A stretch of 64,000 nt of DNA from Euborellia annulipes (Eukaryota > Arthropoda > Insecta > Dermaptera > Anisolabididae), in contig JAKCPI010001669.1 of assembly GCA_023213315.1 (NCBI GenBank), forward strand, positions 1-64,000, in the 5' to 3' direction. How positions within the stretch are numbered: the stretch's first letter is position 1; each line of letters starts with the position of its first letter. The position numbers and the translations under genes are program-made. The notes under the pieces were generated by a model, which was not told the origin of the DNA, ran no database searches, and worked only from the letters and a program-made list of their open reading frames with translations. Of the stretch, positions 45,652 to 55,642 are shown in pieces.

Positions 45652-46350
45652 AATCTGGTGTGACTGGCGCACAGCACACAACTTTCTCTTACCTTCGGTA
45701 ATCGAAAGTTGTGTACTGTGCTTGTCACACCAGATTTTTTGTGTCGACATGTATTTAGTTTCCGACAGTAGGGTACAATTGAATTCAAGATGTAAAATTT
45801 ATAAGTATGGGAAAATATTTATATTTTGATACCATGGCAACCATTTCTCCTATCTTTTCTATGAAGAACAAGAGTAAAGTGGTCTTCAGAAGATTTCAAT
45901 CACAAAATGAGAATATACATTTTATAGAGAATCTAAAAAATAATTGAGTTTTGAATTTTAAAAAAAATCGTTGGAGCAAATTTTGAGAAAATCGAAAAAA
46001 ACTGAAAAAGTGAATCAGTAAAGTACTAGTACTCTTTGGTCGATTTTGTTCAAAAGCTTCGTGTCAGGTCCCATGGAGGTGCCTAACTTAAATATAAAAT
46101 TTCAACCTCCTAGCTCTTTTCGTTCTTGAGATATTTTGTTCACAGACACACACACAGACACACAGACAGACACACAGACACACAGACAGACACACAGACA
46201 GACCATGTCGCGAAAACCACTTTTTTGGATTCAGGGGACCTCAAAACGTGAAGATCCATCAAAATCTCGACATCGAATTTTTGACATGAAACCAATACTT
46301 TCTCTCTCTATATATTAACATATATATAGAGGTACGAGAAAGTAAAAAAC
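45652..46350 (+). mobile_element. Family A element, full length
   Basis: H1 about 45652-45740, X-box variant GATACCATGGCAAC (45828-45841), full body, a (CAGACA)n tract at 46140-46200, the CATGTCGCGAAAACC segment, and H2 ending at AAAGTAAAAAA. The ORFs called here on both strands are repeat-derived. Confidence 0.9.
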
Positions 46351-46965
46351 AAGATAATAAGTTGTCTAAACTGGCGAACATACATTTGAAAAAATGATAG
46401 AATTAAACCTAGAGATTATTTTCTTTAACCAATGATCGTGAGGAAGAGTATGACAAGCAACATAATTTTATTTCACAGCCTATTTTAATGGGGAAGTTTT
46501 TGAATTTTTATATTTGTCGATATATGAAGAATATAAAATTTCTAATCTTTATATATTTTATTCAAATTCTCATAATAAAGGGAGTGGGGAAAAAAGCTTT
46601 TTAAAGAAAGATAAAAAAAAATTGAATTTTTTTTTTTCTGTAACAATTCAATAAATATAATCCGAAAAAAAAAGAATTTTTTTTTTCTTTCTATCAGAAG
46701 CTAAAAGCCTTTCCGAAAGACAGGGCAAGTTTTTTTTTTTTTTTATAAATTGAAGAAAATAAACCCCGAGATTTAGAGTAATTTTTTATGAACAGAAGAA
46801 GATTCTCTTTCTCTCTCTTTACCTTTTTGCCAAGTGAATTGAAAGCATAAATCGTTTTAACAATGTATAGGTGTGATTTTGAGAGGGACAATAAGTAGAG
46901 AGAAAAATAGGCCTATTGATATATTATCGAATTTATGGTCTACTATCAATAATCTTAAATATTAA
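46351..46965. other. AT-rich spacer between two Family A copies
   Basis: No gene is seen. Several T-runs and A-runs (46620-46740). Nothing else is supported. Confidence 0.45.
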
Positions 46966-46967
46966 AA

Positions 46968-47622
46968 AAAATCTGGTGTGACTGGCGCACAGCACACAAC
47001 TTTCTCTTACCTTCGGTAATCGAAAGTTGAGTACTGTGCTGGTCACACCAGATTTTTTGTGTCGACATGTATTTAGTTTCCGACAGTACGGTACATTCGA
47101 ATTTCAAGATATAAAATTTATAAGTGTGGGAAAATATTTATATTTTGTTACCATGGCAACCATTTCTCCTATCTTTTCTATGGAGTACAAAAGTAAAGTG
47201 GTCTTCAGAAGATTTCAATGACAAAATGAGAATATACATTTTATAGAGAATTTAAAAAATAATTGATTTTTGAATTTAAAAAAAAAATCGTTCGAGCAAA
47301 TTTTGAGAAAATCGAAAAAAACTGAAAAAGTGCATCAGTAAAGTACTAGTACTTTTTGGCCGATTTTGTTCAAAAGCTTCGTGTCACGTCCCATGGGGGT
47401 GCCTAACTTAAATATAAAATTTCAACCTCCTAGCTCTTTTCGTTCTTGAGATATTTTGTTCACAGACAGACCATGTCGCGAAAACCACTTTTTTGGATTC
47501 AGGGGACCTCAAAACGTGTATATCCATCAAAATCTCGACATCGAATTTTTGACATGAATCCAATACTTTCTCTCTTTATATATATTAACATATATATAGA
47601 GGTAAGAGAAAGTAAAAAAAAA
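46968..47622 (+). mobile_element. Family A element, full length
   Basis: H1 about 46970-47058, exact X-box GTTACCATGGCAAC at 47147-47160, complete body, no long (CA)n tract, and H2 (CTCTCTTTATATATATTAAC then ATATATATAGAGGTAAGAG). Close to the copy at 45652-46350: both carry the variant TCGTGTCA-GTCCCATG and TCTTTTCGTTCTTGAGATAT segments, so they form a subfamily with the copy at 50690-51768. Confidence 0.9.
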
Positions 47623-47658
47623 TTATTAAACAATATACCATCTATCGCAATAGTTTAA

Positions 47659-48042
47659 GGTGTGCGTCTCGGGGTGCTAATTTTGGGACTTTCCAGCGGC
47701 CACAATTTTGAAGCTATCGACCCCAAATTTTTTTTAAATTAAAGCTATTTAATATATCTACAGCTTATAGAAGCCCTTTTTTTGATTTTCGAAAAAAAAA
47801 AAATTTTTTTTAGATTAATCGCATTAAATAAAATATATTATAAAAAAAGGAGCTCTATAAGTTGTAGATAATTAAATTAGTAATCATTGTGTTAAAGAAT
47901 AATTAATTTTTTGCCTTTAATTAATTAGCTGGAAAGTCTAGAATGAAATGGAAAAAGTCCCTTGTTTTCCTAGGGGAACACTAACGCCATCTCTTGCCGC
48001 CTCGAGTCAATCGTGTTTTAACGGTTTTTCGAGACGCGCACC
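47659..48042. mobile_element. TTAA-flanked MITE
   Basis: GGTGCGCGTCTCG at the left and CGAGACGCGCACC at the right are perfect inverted 13-mers. TTAA flanks both (47655-47658, 48043-48046). The interior matches the copy at 24213-24551 over most of its length, with an extra segment CGCCATCTCTTGCCGCCTCG near 47995. Confidence 0.85.
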
Positions 48043-48046
48043 TTAA

Positions 48047-49045
48047 AAAAAAACTAAGAAGTTTCATTATAGTATCTTAAAAATTTTCTAATTATTTTCA
48101 ACGATCGTATTTGTAGATATAAAATAATCATAAACAAAATAATTAAAAGCCAAGAGTTCAAAAATTAATTTTTATATAATAGCTAATTTTTTTGACTGGA
48201 TTCTTGCCAAAATAAAAAAAAAACTTGTTTGATTGGATGAGAGATTCACGGTTGTCGTAAAAAAATCTTCATTTAATGATTATTTTAATAAAAAAAAACA
48301 CGTAAAGTGATAAAGTAAAGAATGTAAATGGTTATTTACTCTTACAAAGTTTTTTTTTTTAACCAAAGGAGTGAAAAAGGAAAAGAAAAAGAAATACAAT
48401 TATCTAAAAAAAGTTTTTCCCCTATTAACAAAATTTGGTGTAATCAAATTACATATTTAGATAGCGTTTGCATTGAACCCATAAGCTTCCTTTGCACCAC
48501 TTGACCATATAAAAAAAAAACACATTCTCTATTTATCAAGATCTTATGATAACTCACAAGTGAAGGCAAAAAATAAATAGACTCAGAAGAAATGTCGAAT
48601 AACAAAAGATTTGTTGAATATTACCGTAATATCTGACTCAAAAAAAATAAGCCACGAAATCTATTTTAATTTAATGTTTTCTTAAAATCTAATAGAAAAT
48701 TCATTCAATTTTCACATTCAAAAGAAACAGAGAGTTCATGTTGCCAAAATAAAAACATAAAGCAGAAATAATTAAATTTCCTGATAGTATCTATATTCTG
48801 TATATAGTATAATTCGCTATGTCCATCACTATGACTGTCTTAACCTGTTTGACTAACTGGTAGTTGAAATTTAGAAGGATTCATATCTTCAAAGATTAGT
48901 ATAAATTTCTGAATTATTAATTGTCGAAGTCATTTGAAATTTAGATTTCTCCCATAGAAAATGTAATATATTTCAAGTTCACCACAGGCGGGCTGACCCA
49001 TAAAATGTTAAGTAAAGAAATTCGTGTTGGCTGTGTCGTCTACAC
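48047..49045. other. AT-rich spacer
   Basis: No gene, repeat family or site is supported in this stretch. Confidence 0.4.
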
Positions 49046-49054
49046 AGCCGCTGG

Positions 49055-49517
49055 TCTTTTAACGTGACGTCTATTTCCTGATTTCGAACGAATTTTTTTT
49101 TTACTTTATTCTCAATAATTATTTTATAATTTAGACAATATTTAATATTGAATTAATACTGATTTTACTTTTGTGTGTTTAGTAAAAGCCATTTTTAAAA
49201 AAATTATATTCGCCTGTGGCAATTTTTCGATAAGTTTTTGCTTAAAAAATAAGGTTTTTTGAGAAAAAATTGATTCTAGATTTTATTAATCGGGATTTTT
49301 TTATTTAGTCAATTAGCCTTTTTTTTCTGCACAAATTGACATCACATTTAGTCTGATCTGATTAGCCGTTCGGTATCTACAGTGGTTTAAACTGTCAAAT
49401 TAGAATTTACCGCCGCGCGGTAAAATAAAATAATAGGAAAAAAATAAATGGTGAAATCTTTAGCTGAAAAATCATTATACGTGGATAGTAAGACGTCACG
49501 TCAAAAAGCGAAGGGCC
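49055..49517. mobile_element. Possible MITE with ACGTGACGTCT ends
   Basis: CTTTTAACGTGACGTCT at 49056 and its near-complement AGACGTCACGTCAAAAAG at 49491 face each other about 440 bp apart. The match is short and no target duplication is clear, so this is provisional. The interior is non-coding. Confidence 0.35.
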
Positions 49518-49519
49518 CA

Positions 49520-50500
49520 AGTTAAATAGCTTTTTGAGATATATTATGATTTTGTATGTTTTTGGTGAAAATTAGCTCAGTGTCTTCTATTATAAAATCG
49601 TACGCTCTAAGAAGAAATATAAAGGATAAAGTAAAAGAACATTTTACAAACATGTGGAAGTGGAATGAAGAGATGAAATCAAAGGAAACACTTTGATACG
49701 AGAAATGCAATGGAAGAAAGAGAAAATGAAAGAAATGAGACATCAAATTACAATCTCCGGAAGAGATTTAATTGTTAAGAAAAAAAGAAGATATCTTATG
49801 ATTTTGAACGAATATATTCGTGTTTTTGAATTACTTTTACCTAATAAATAGAAATATCCCTTCTTCGGTCTTTTCATTACTCTACAATTTCTAAAGTGGA
49901 AAACAAAAAAAAAAAGGGACGCAGATCTCATCCGCTTTTTTAAATAAATACAATTTTAGATCAGGATTTGTGTTGAACTAAGTTAACTATTAAAGTCATA
50001 GTCGAGGACATTTTTTTAGAGAAATTTTTCCCAATTATTATTTTTAATTAAAAGAACTTGTCATAAAAAATATACGGCAAAAGAAAATTAAGTGAGAGAA
50101 AGAGAGAATGCATACACAAACGAAGCAAACATTATGAAATTTAAAACTTTTAACTCTAACTTCAAATAAAAAAAAAAAAAAACTTATTACTATTTTTTTT
50201 TTTTTTTAACAAGGTAAGAGAAATGCAAGATGTGGCGCCAGCTGTTGGTGTGTGTCACAAGCAACTCTACTCTAAACTTAATTAACTCGATATATATTGA
50301 CAAAATTCGATTAAAAAACAGAGAGAGAGAGAGGAAAAAGAAGAAAGAAAGAGAAGAATTATGGAACAATTTCCATCCGTTCCGTATCGCCATCCAGGCG
50401 TTTGCTTTGCTTGTTTTTAAGGCACGCATACAAATAGAACAACTGAATGAGGAGAGCGCCTTGTCGCTTGGCAACCAGCAAAGAAAGCCCGTATGAAGGG
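49520..50500. other. Non-repeat AT-rich stretch
   Basis: No repeat family was recognised. Short ORFs exist on both strands but follow purine/pyrimidine bias. 50350-50500 is less AT-rich and leads into the promoter-like patch at 50505. Confidence 0.35.
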
Positions 50501-50503
50501 AGG

Positions 50504-50560
50504 CTCGATTGGCGGGCGGCGGCGGCGTTATAAATATTCATATCGCATTTAACACGGCTA
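50504..50560 (+). promoter_or_regulatory. Promoter-like patch (CCAAT, GC-box, TATA)
   Basis: Within 35 bp the + strand holds GATTGG (an inverted CCAAT box), GGCGGGCGGCGGCGGCG (GC-box-like) and TATAAATA at about 50530-50537. This is the order expected upstream of a Pol II start near 50560. No coding frame or transcript evidence follows before the Family A element at 50690. A chance GC island next to an AT-rich word cannot be excluded. Confidence 0.3.
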
Positions 50561-50689
50561 CTGGCTATTAGAAAAATATGAATTCGTAGAAGAGAGCTTA
50601 TAATAATCAAGAGACGAATTTCAAATACAATTATAAGCTAACGAAAAAGTTCCTTCACCTTGAGATTAATTAAAAAATTACAAAAAATC

Positions 50690-51768
50690 TGGTGTGATTA
50701 ATCGCTCAGCTCACAACTTTCACTTACTTTTGGTAAGTGAAATTTGTGTTGAGTGCTTGTCACACCAGATTTTTTGTGCCGGCATATAGATTTATTTAGT
50801 TTCCGCTGATACGAATATTAAAATTCAAGATGTAATAAAATTTATAAACATGGAAAAATATTTATATTTTGATACCATGGCAACCATTCCTCCTATCTTT
50901 CCTATGAAGTACAACAGGAAAGTATGCTTAAAACAATTTTGAGAGCAAAATGAGAATATACATTTTAAAGAACATCTAAAAAATAAATGATTTTTGAATT
51001 TTAATCAAAATTGTTTGTTGAGCGAATTAAAAAAAGCCCTCGGGCTTGGTGTAGGGGTTAGCGTGCTAACCTCGTATACCAAAAATCGCGGGTTCGGACC
51101 CCAGGCAGTCCGATGATTTTAAGGCATTTGGATAGCAAATGGCTTAAATAGAAATGCCTGGATCCCCAATTGATATATTTACACATAACGGTTATCGTAT
51201 AAAGTCTTAAATGGCCTAAGTTGCCGAAAAGACTGTGTGAAGGGTGTGAATGAGAAAAAAGTGTGTGTTAAAAAAAAAAAAAAACACTGAAAAAGTACAT
51301 CAGTAAAGTTACTATTACTCTTACTATTAATGTTAAGAAGATAGATATGCTTCCCTATCTTGGATAGTGGTCTCCGCCAGCCCCGGGTTGATGATTCCAA
51401 AAAAGGTACTTGTTGAGGTGTGTGTGTTAGATCTTTCACTATTTCAATTTCAAAAAAAGATTTTTTATACCCGGGCGCACGTCCCATGAGGGAAGAAGCA
51501 TCATTTCCTTAACAATTACTCTTTGACCGATTTTGTTCACGACCCAGAACACCCCCACCTTATTTAAATATAAAATTCCAACTTCGTAGCTCTTTTCATT
51601 CTTGAGATATTTTGTTCACAGTCACACACAAACAGACCATGTAGCAAAAACCACTATTTCGGATTCAGGGGATCTCAAAACGTGTATATCTATCAAAATC
51701 TCGGCATCGAATTTTTGACATAAATCCTCTAATATGCGCTATATACAGTAGATAAGAGGAAGTAAAAA
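50690..51768 (+). mobile_element. Family A element with SINE1 and other insert
   Basis: H1 (50690-50777) differs from the other copies. Its apex helix TTTCACTTAC/GTAAGTGAAA is fully paired where others have a TC/TC mismatch. X-box variant GATACCATGGCAAC at 50871-50884. A SINE1 interrupts the body at 51036-51284, and a further unrelated segment (about 51310-51520) follows. The 3' end is diverged, with H2 reduced to CGCTATATACAGTAGATAAG. Confidence 0.85.
51036..51284 (+). repeat. SINE1, inside Family A
   Basis: Full-length plus-strand copy: GCCCTCGGGCTTGGTGTAGG head, B-box GGGTTCGGACCCC, then the body and TTAAATGGCCTAAGTTGCCG, with a shortened tail and A-run. Its insertion removed or obscured part of the Family A sequence. 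Confidence 0.88.
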
Positions 51769-51769
51769 C

Positions 51770-52560
51770 AGAGGTAAAAAAAAAAGGTCTTCAAGAGTAT
51801 ATTAGTTATAATATTGATATATTTTTAAATGAGGTTGAAAATTCTCTACCACTGAGGCATACATAAGGCGAGAGAAAATATTATAAATAAATTATGAATA
51901 AAGATGTCACCTGTAATGTTTTATGAATAAACACAAATGTCTCTCGCTGTTTTGAATTAATAAAGAAGAAATTAAATATTAAAAAGAAAGAAACGCACAA
52001 AGGAAAAGTCTTTGAACTTTTTTTTATAGAATATTTTTCATTTAGGAATTTAAAAAAATATTGATATTTGTTAAAAGATTTAGGGGCAGTATAAAAAAAC
52101 GCAAAAACAAGTTTAAAGAAAAAATTGAGTGCATAGCAGAAGTGAGAAGTGAATCCAATATATATAGTATTATTATTATAATGTGTATCGTTCAAAGTCT
52201 ATATGCCCTAATATGCCGAAGGCTAAAAAAAAAACTAATAAGAGGTTCACTTGAGATAATCGAAAGTTTTTTTTAATAAAATAAGATGCAGTACTAGGGA
52301 CATAATAGGAAGACCAGTAAAAATAAAATTTGGTTTGAAACCAATTACCGTTAGTTGTTCGATTAGAGAGGTGCGAATTTCTCCCTACACAGGGTTCAAA
52401 TAGTCGAGATATTGTTCTATTAAATTCAGAAAGCTGGTGGCTGTTTTTTGAGTTCTCAAATTATATCAGAGACTTAGATCCCCTTCCCTAAATCTCAAAA
52501 AATAAATAAAAATAGAGAAAGAAAATATAGTGATAAAATTTTTAAAAAACATTTTATAAT
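51770..52560. other. AT-rich spacer
   Basis: No gene is seen; ORFs on both strands are AT-driven. Nothing else is supported. Confidence 0.45.
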
Positions 52561-52574
52561 CTTTAAAATTTATT

Positions 52575-52616
52575 CTGAAGATGGTTCAAACACGGAACCG
52601 AAACGTCAGCTGTGTG
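52575..52616 (+). ncRNA. Hammerhead ribozyme, intact core
   Basis: CTGAAGA (52575-52581), stem II GGTTC/GAACC perfectly paired around AAACACG, then GAAACGTC (52600-52607) with the predicted cut after C52607. The 3' strand of stem I is AGCTGTGTG, but the matching ACAGCT is not found upstream, so the 5' flank may have been replaced. The downstream CTTAGCTGC box lies at about 52642. Confidence 0.65.
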
Positions 52617-52809
52617 AATTAACCAAATAAAGAAATAACCTTAGCTGCATTTCTCATTTTTACTCTCTTATTAATAAAATTTATTCATTGATGTATACCG
52701 TAAACAAACCCCCCCCCCCCTCCCCAAGGAAAAGTTTTTAACTAATGCTGAAAAACAAGAGGTTCTCGTAAAGGCCTATAAGTAATTGCATTATCATACT
52801 ATTTATATA

Positions 52810-53043
52810 AATGTTGGGTAGCGAGGATGCAGCCAAAGAGGTTTTGGACCAAAGAAAAACAGCAATTCCAATAGAGACGTCTCGGCGAAAATTTTATTTT
52901 GCCATCTTCAGACGTTCAGAAATTTTTCATGTTCATATTCAATATGAGGGTTTTAAAAATTTCTACTTTGGGGGCGATGGCTCAGAGAGTTTCGAAGTAT
53001 TAGGTCCAAAACCTCTTTGGCTGCATCCTCGCTACCCAACATT
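52810..53043. repeat. Palindrome with 41-bp perfect arms
   Basis: Arms 52810-52850 and 53003-53043 are exact inverted copies, starting AATGTTGGGTAGCGAGGATG. Each contains the GGCTGC box that follows hammerheads elsewhere. The perfect match implies recent origin or active correction. A minus-strand hammerhead-like motif lies inside. An ORF called across it on + is not a gene. Confidence 0.85.
52870..52925 (-). ncRNA. Hammerhead ribozyme motif, mutated core
   Basis: Minus strand CTGAAGA (52915-52921), stem II GGCAAAAT.../...TTTTCGCC with a single bulge, then GAGACGTC in place of GAAACGTC. The A-to-G change at an essential position likely abolishes cleavage. It lies within the 41-bp-arm palindrome. 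Confidence 0.55.
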
Positions 53044-53179
53044 GCACAGCAACAGCCACTAACTCAACGACTATTTATATAAATAAAAAAAGCGATTCTG
53101 TTTTATTAAAGCTCATGTCTTTTGGAGTAGGCGAGCAATTAATTTAAATGAATATAATGAGATTGTTTTCAGATGGGTA

Positions 53180-53206
53180 GCAATCTGAAGACACAACCGA
53201 AACGTT
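53180..53206 (+). ncRNA. Hammerhead ribozyme relic
   Basis: CTGAAGACACAACCGAAACG then TT keeps both core boxes, but stem II is reduced to seven unpaired bases. Inactive by inspection. It faces the minus-strand motif at 52870-52925. Confidence 0.4.
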
Positions 53207-53359
53207 ATAAAGGAATAGACACAGATATTTTAAATTCAAGCAGTGTACTGTACGTTCAACAAAATATTCTAAGCTCATAAACTAAGATAGAGGCGAGTTT
53301 ATTTTAAATATAATTCAAAGTTTGTATTTTTTTTACGAGTAGCTTTGAATACTCTATCA

Positions 53360-53560
53360 CAGGGATTCCCAAACTTTTCGGTTTCGGGCGTATATCAGAA
53401 TTTTTTCGAGGCGCACCATGTCAAATCTCAGCCCAAGTCCCCCCCCCCCCCTTGTGTTTTTTTCTTCATATAATATTTTGTATAGAAAAATTTTCACGGC
53501 GCACTAAGAGAAGAGCCGCGGCGCCCCAGGAGGCCGCGTCGCACAGTTTGGGAAGCTCTA
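53360..53560. mobile_element. hAT-type MITE
   Basis: CAGGGATTCCCAAACTTTT at the left and GTTTGGGAAGCTCTA at the right are imperfect inverted repeats of a common hAT terminus (CAGGGCTTCCCAAAC). Flanking 8-mers CTCTATCA and TTATAGCA agree at 5 of 8. GGCGCACCATG / CGGCGCACTA words recur inside. 201 bp. Confidence 0.65.
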
Positions 53561-54180
53561 TTATAGCACTGATTATTAATTCACTAGGCATTTTTTTTAA
53601 TTAAATAAAAATAGATGAATGTGATTGATTGAAATTGAAAATACAACGTCAACAAATGAAAGCAATCATAGAGAGAGATTTACCCAAGGATGCATTGCCG
53701 ACAGCGACCCTCAAGATTTCTTGCTCGTTGAATAGGCTCCACACGAGTCATCATCATCCCCTCTCTTTTCTTTTTTTTTTTGTTCCCGCCCTATATCTTC
53801 TTCCTTCTTGTTATATCCCACCTCTCTTCGCTTTTTCACAGGAATAAAGAAGCAATCTTCCTTACTACTCTGGTGTTGTCGGACAACTGACTGACTGATC
53901 CCAATATCATTTACCCCTTAGAAAAAACTCCCTCCCTCTCTTTTCTATTGATTGATTTCTTTGGCCATTGAATTATATATGAACTCAATCTAATTACTTG
54001 TCTCTTTACCATTTATATCATTTCACATTTAATCATCCCAATTTTATCCAGAAGAAAAAATAATATGTTCTTGATTTATTGGTTTAGAAATATCACGAAT
54101 GTTATAATTAGAAATAAAAAATATTTTAGGCTTTAGTCGTGGTCCTTGATTGATAATACAAGAATATTATACTACAAAAT
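53561..54180. other. Unassigned spacer
   Basis: No repeat is recognised. A plus-strand ORF at 53629-53847 is pyrimidine-driven and not supported as a gene. Confidence 0.4.
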
Positions 54181-54187
54181 AAAACAA

Positions 54188-54225
54188 AATGTTTCAATCA
54201 CAAGTTCCGCAGCAATCATCAGCTG
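54188..54225 (-). ncRNA. Hammerhead ribozyme motif, weak stem II
   Basis: Minus strand CTGATGA (54216-54222) and GAAACATT (54188-54195) with 20 nt between that do not pair well. Head-to-head with 54423-54468. Confidence 0.4.
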
Positions 54226-54422
54226 ATGCATTCACTTTGATAAGTAAACAATCAACGTTATACCTTACTGTAGTTAGTAACAATTTTCTTTTATTATTAA
54301 TTATTTAATAATAAACTAAGATTATTGCCAAAAAAGAGTTCTTGATTTGATATGAGTTCTTTGGCCACCGGCCAAACTGGCAAAATAAATATAGGTCTAT
54401 ATAAAAAAAAAACGTTTTCCTT

Positions 54423-54468
54423 AAGAACTGATGATGAAGTTATTTGATTAAAGCCGAAACGTTTTCTT
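54423..54468 (+). ncRNA. Hammerhead ribozyme motif
   Basis: AAGAA (54423-54427) pairs with TTCTT (54464-54468) as stem I around CTGATGA (54428-54434) and GAAACGTT (54456-54463). Stem II (TGAAGTTATTTGATTAAAGCC) is poorly paired. GTTTGGCTGACATCCTG follows at about 54492, matching the conserved downstream box. Confidence 0.5.
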
Positions 54469-54499
54469 TCGTTGGGATTTTCATTCTATCCTGTTTGGC

Positions 54500-55140
54500 T
54501 GACATCCTGTTATTATCTGAATTTCTGAAGTTCTTTTCTCACGTCCCAAAAATGCCATAACTACGCCCTTGGATGCAGTGAAATAAGACTTTGAGTAGCG
54601 AAATTGTTTTCACTATTATATTTAAATCCCAAATCAATTTCTCGATTACTGAACAATTTTGTTAATAATGTAAAAAAAATATCTCATTGTATTATTAATT
54701 ATATGTTACTGAGTCAGTCCGTCAGTTAGCTTGAAAAGGAAATTTTATTTTAATAAAATTTCATATTTCTGAGGTGATTAATCCAATTTCGGTAAAGATC
54801 ACTTCCCGGAAGTGGCCAATTCCACGTTTTTTTTTGTTTTTTTATAGACTACTTAAGACATTAATTAGAAGAAGAAATCATTATATGTAAGCAAGGAATA
54901 ATACGATAATATACAGTATCGAGTATACATGTATTCATAATTAATTGACGTTGCGAAATTCAGCTGACAGTAAGAGGCAAGCAAGAGGGGAGGCAAAGGA
55001 GAATCATGGAATGTGATAATAATTTAAGGTGAAAGTGTAGTGAATTATATTAGAGGAGGAGGAAAAATATTTATATAACATTTAATATTATTATTTATTA
55101 AATTCAATTAAAGAGTCACGAATTCTAGGTCACAAGGGAG
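54500..55140. other. AT-rich spacer
   Basis: No gene or known repeat is supported here, apart from a lone ACTACGCCCTTGGATG phrase (54560) that may be a MITE end. Confidence 0.4.
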
Positions 55141-55147
55141 GAGGGAA

Positions 55148-55392
55148 GTTTTTTTTTAACACTCGCACTTTTTTTCACACTCACACACACATTCACACAT
55201 TCTTTTCGGTAACTTAGGCCATTTAAGACTTTTACGATAACCGTTATATTAATAATGTATATGTTTGGGATCCAGGCATTCTTATTTAAGCCATTTGAGG
55301 ACTTAAATAAAATCGGACTGACTAGGATCCGAACCCTCGACCCTTGGTATACAAGGCCACCATGCTAATCACTACACCAAGCCCGCGGACGG
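55148..55392 (-). repeat. SINE1, near full length
   Basis: Minus strand: head GGGCTTGGTGTAGTGATTAG with B-box GGGTTCGGATCC, a body with a small deletion at the ATTTGG pair, TTAAATGGCCTAAGTTACCG, and the GTGTGAGTGTGAAAAAAAGT tail. No clear duplication was found. Confidence 0.85.
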
Positions 55393-55642
55393 GGGGGGGG
55401 GTTAATTATATCGAAATTGAAGCAAATTTATCACGTAACCTAGCTTAATATTTTAATGAGAAAAAATTTTAGATCAAGAAAAACTAATTTAGTTCATTGA
55501 AGAGACATAAACCTCAAACCCAGCAGGCCTCTCTGGCCGACAACAAAGAGTTTCTTTAACCTAACCAGAGCCAACCCGAGATTGTTTGCCACTCCAAGCA
55601 AATTTTTTTTTTGCCGTCTCAAATAGACAAAAATTATAAATC

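Noticed and set aside
15001..51768. Helitron identity for Family A
   Set aside because: One end has a hairpin, but there is no 3' CTRR end or A-T junction pattern, and hairpins lie at both ends.
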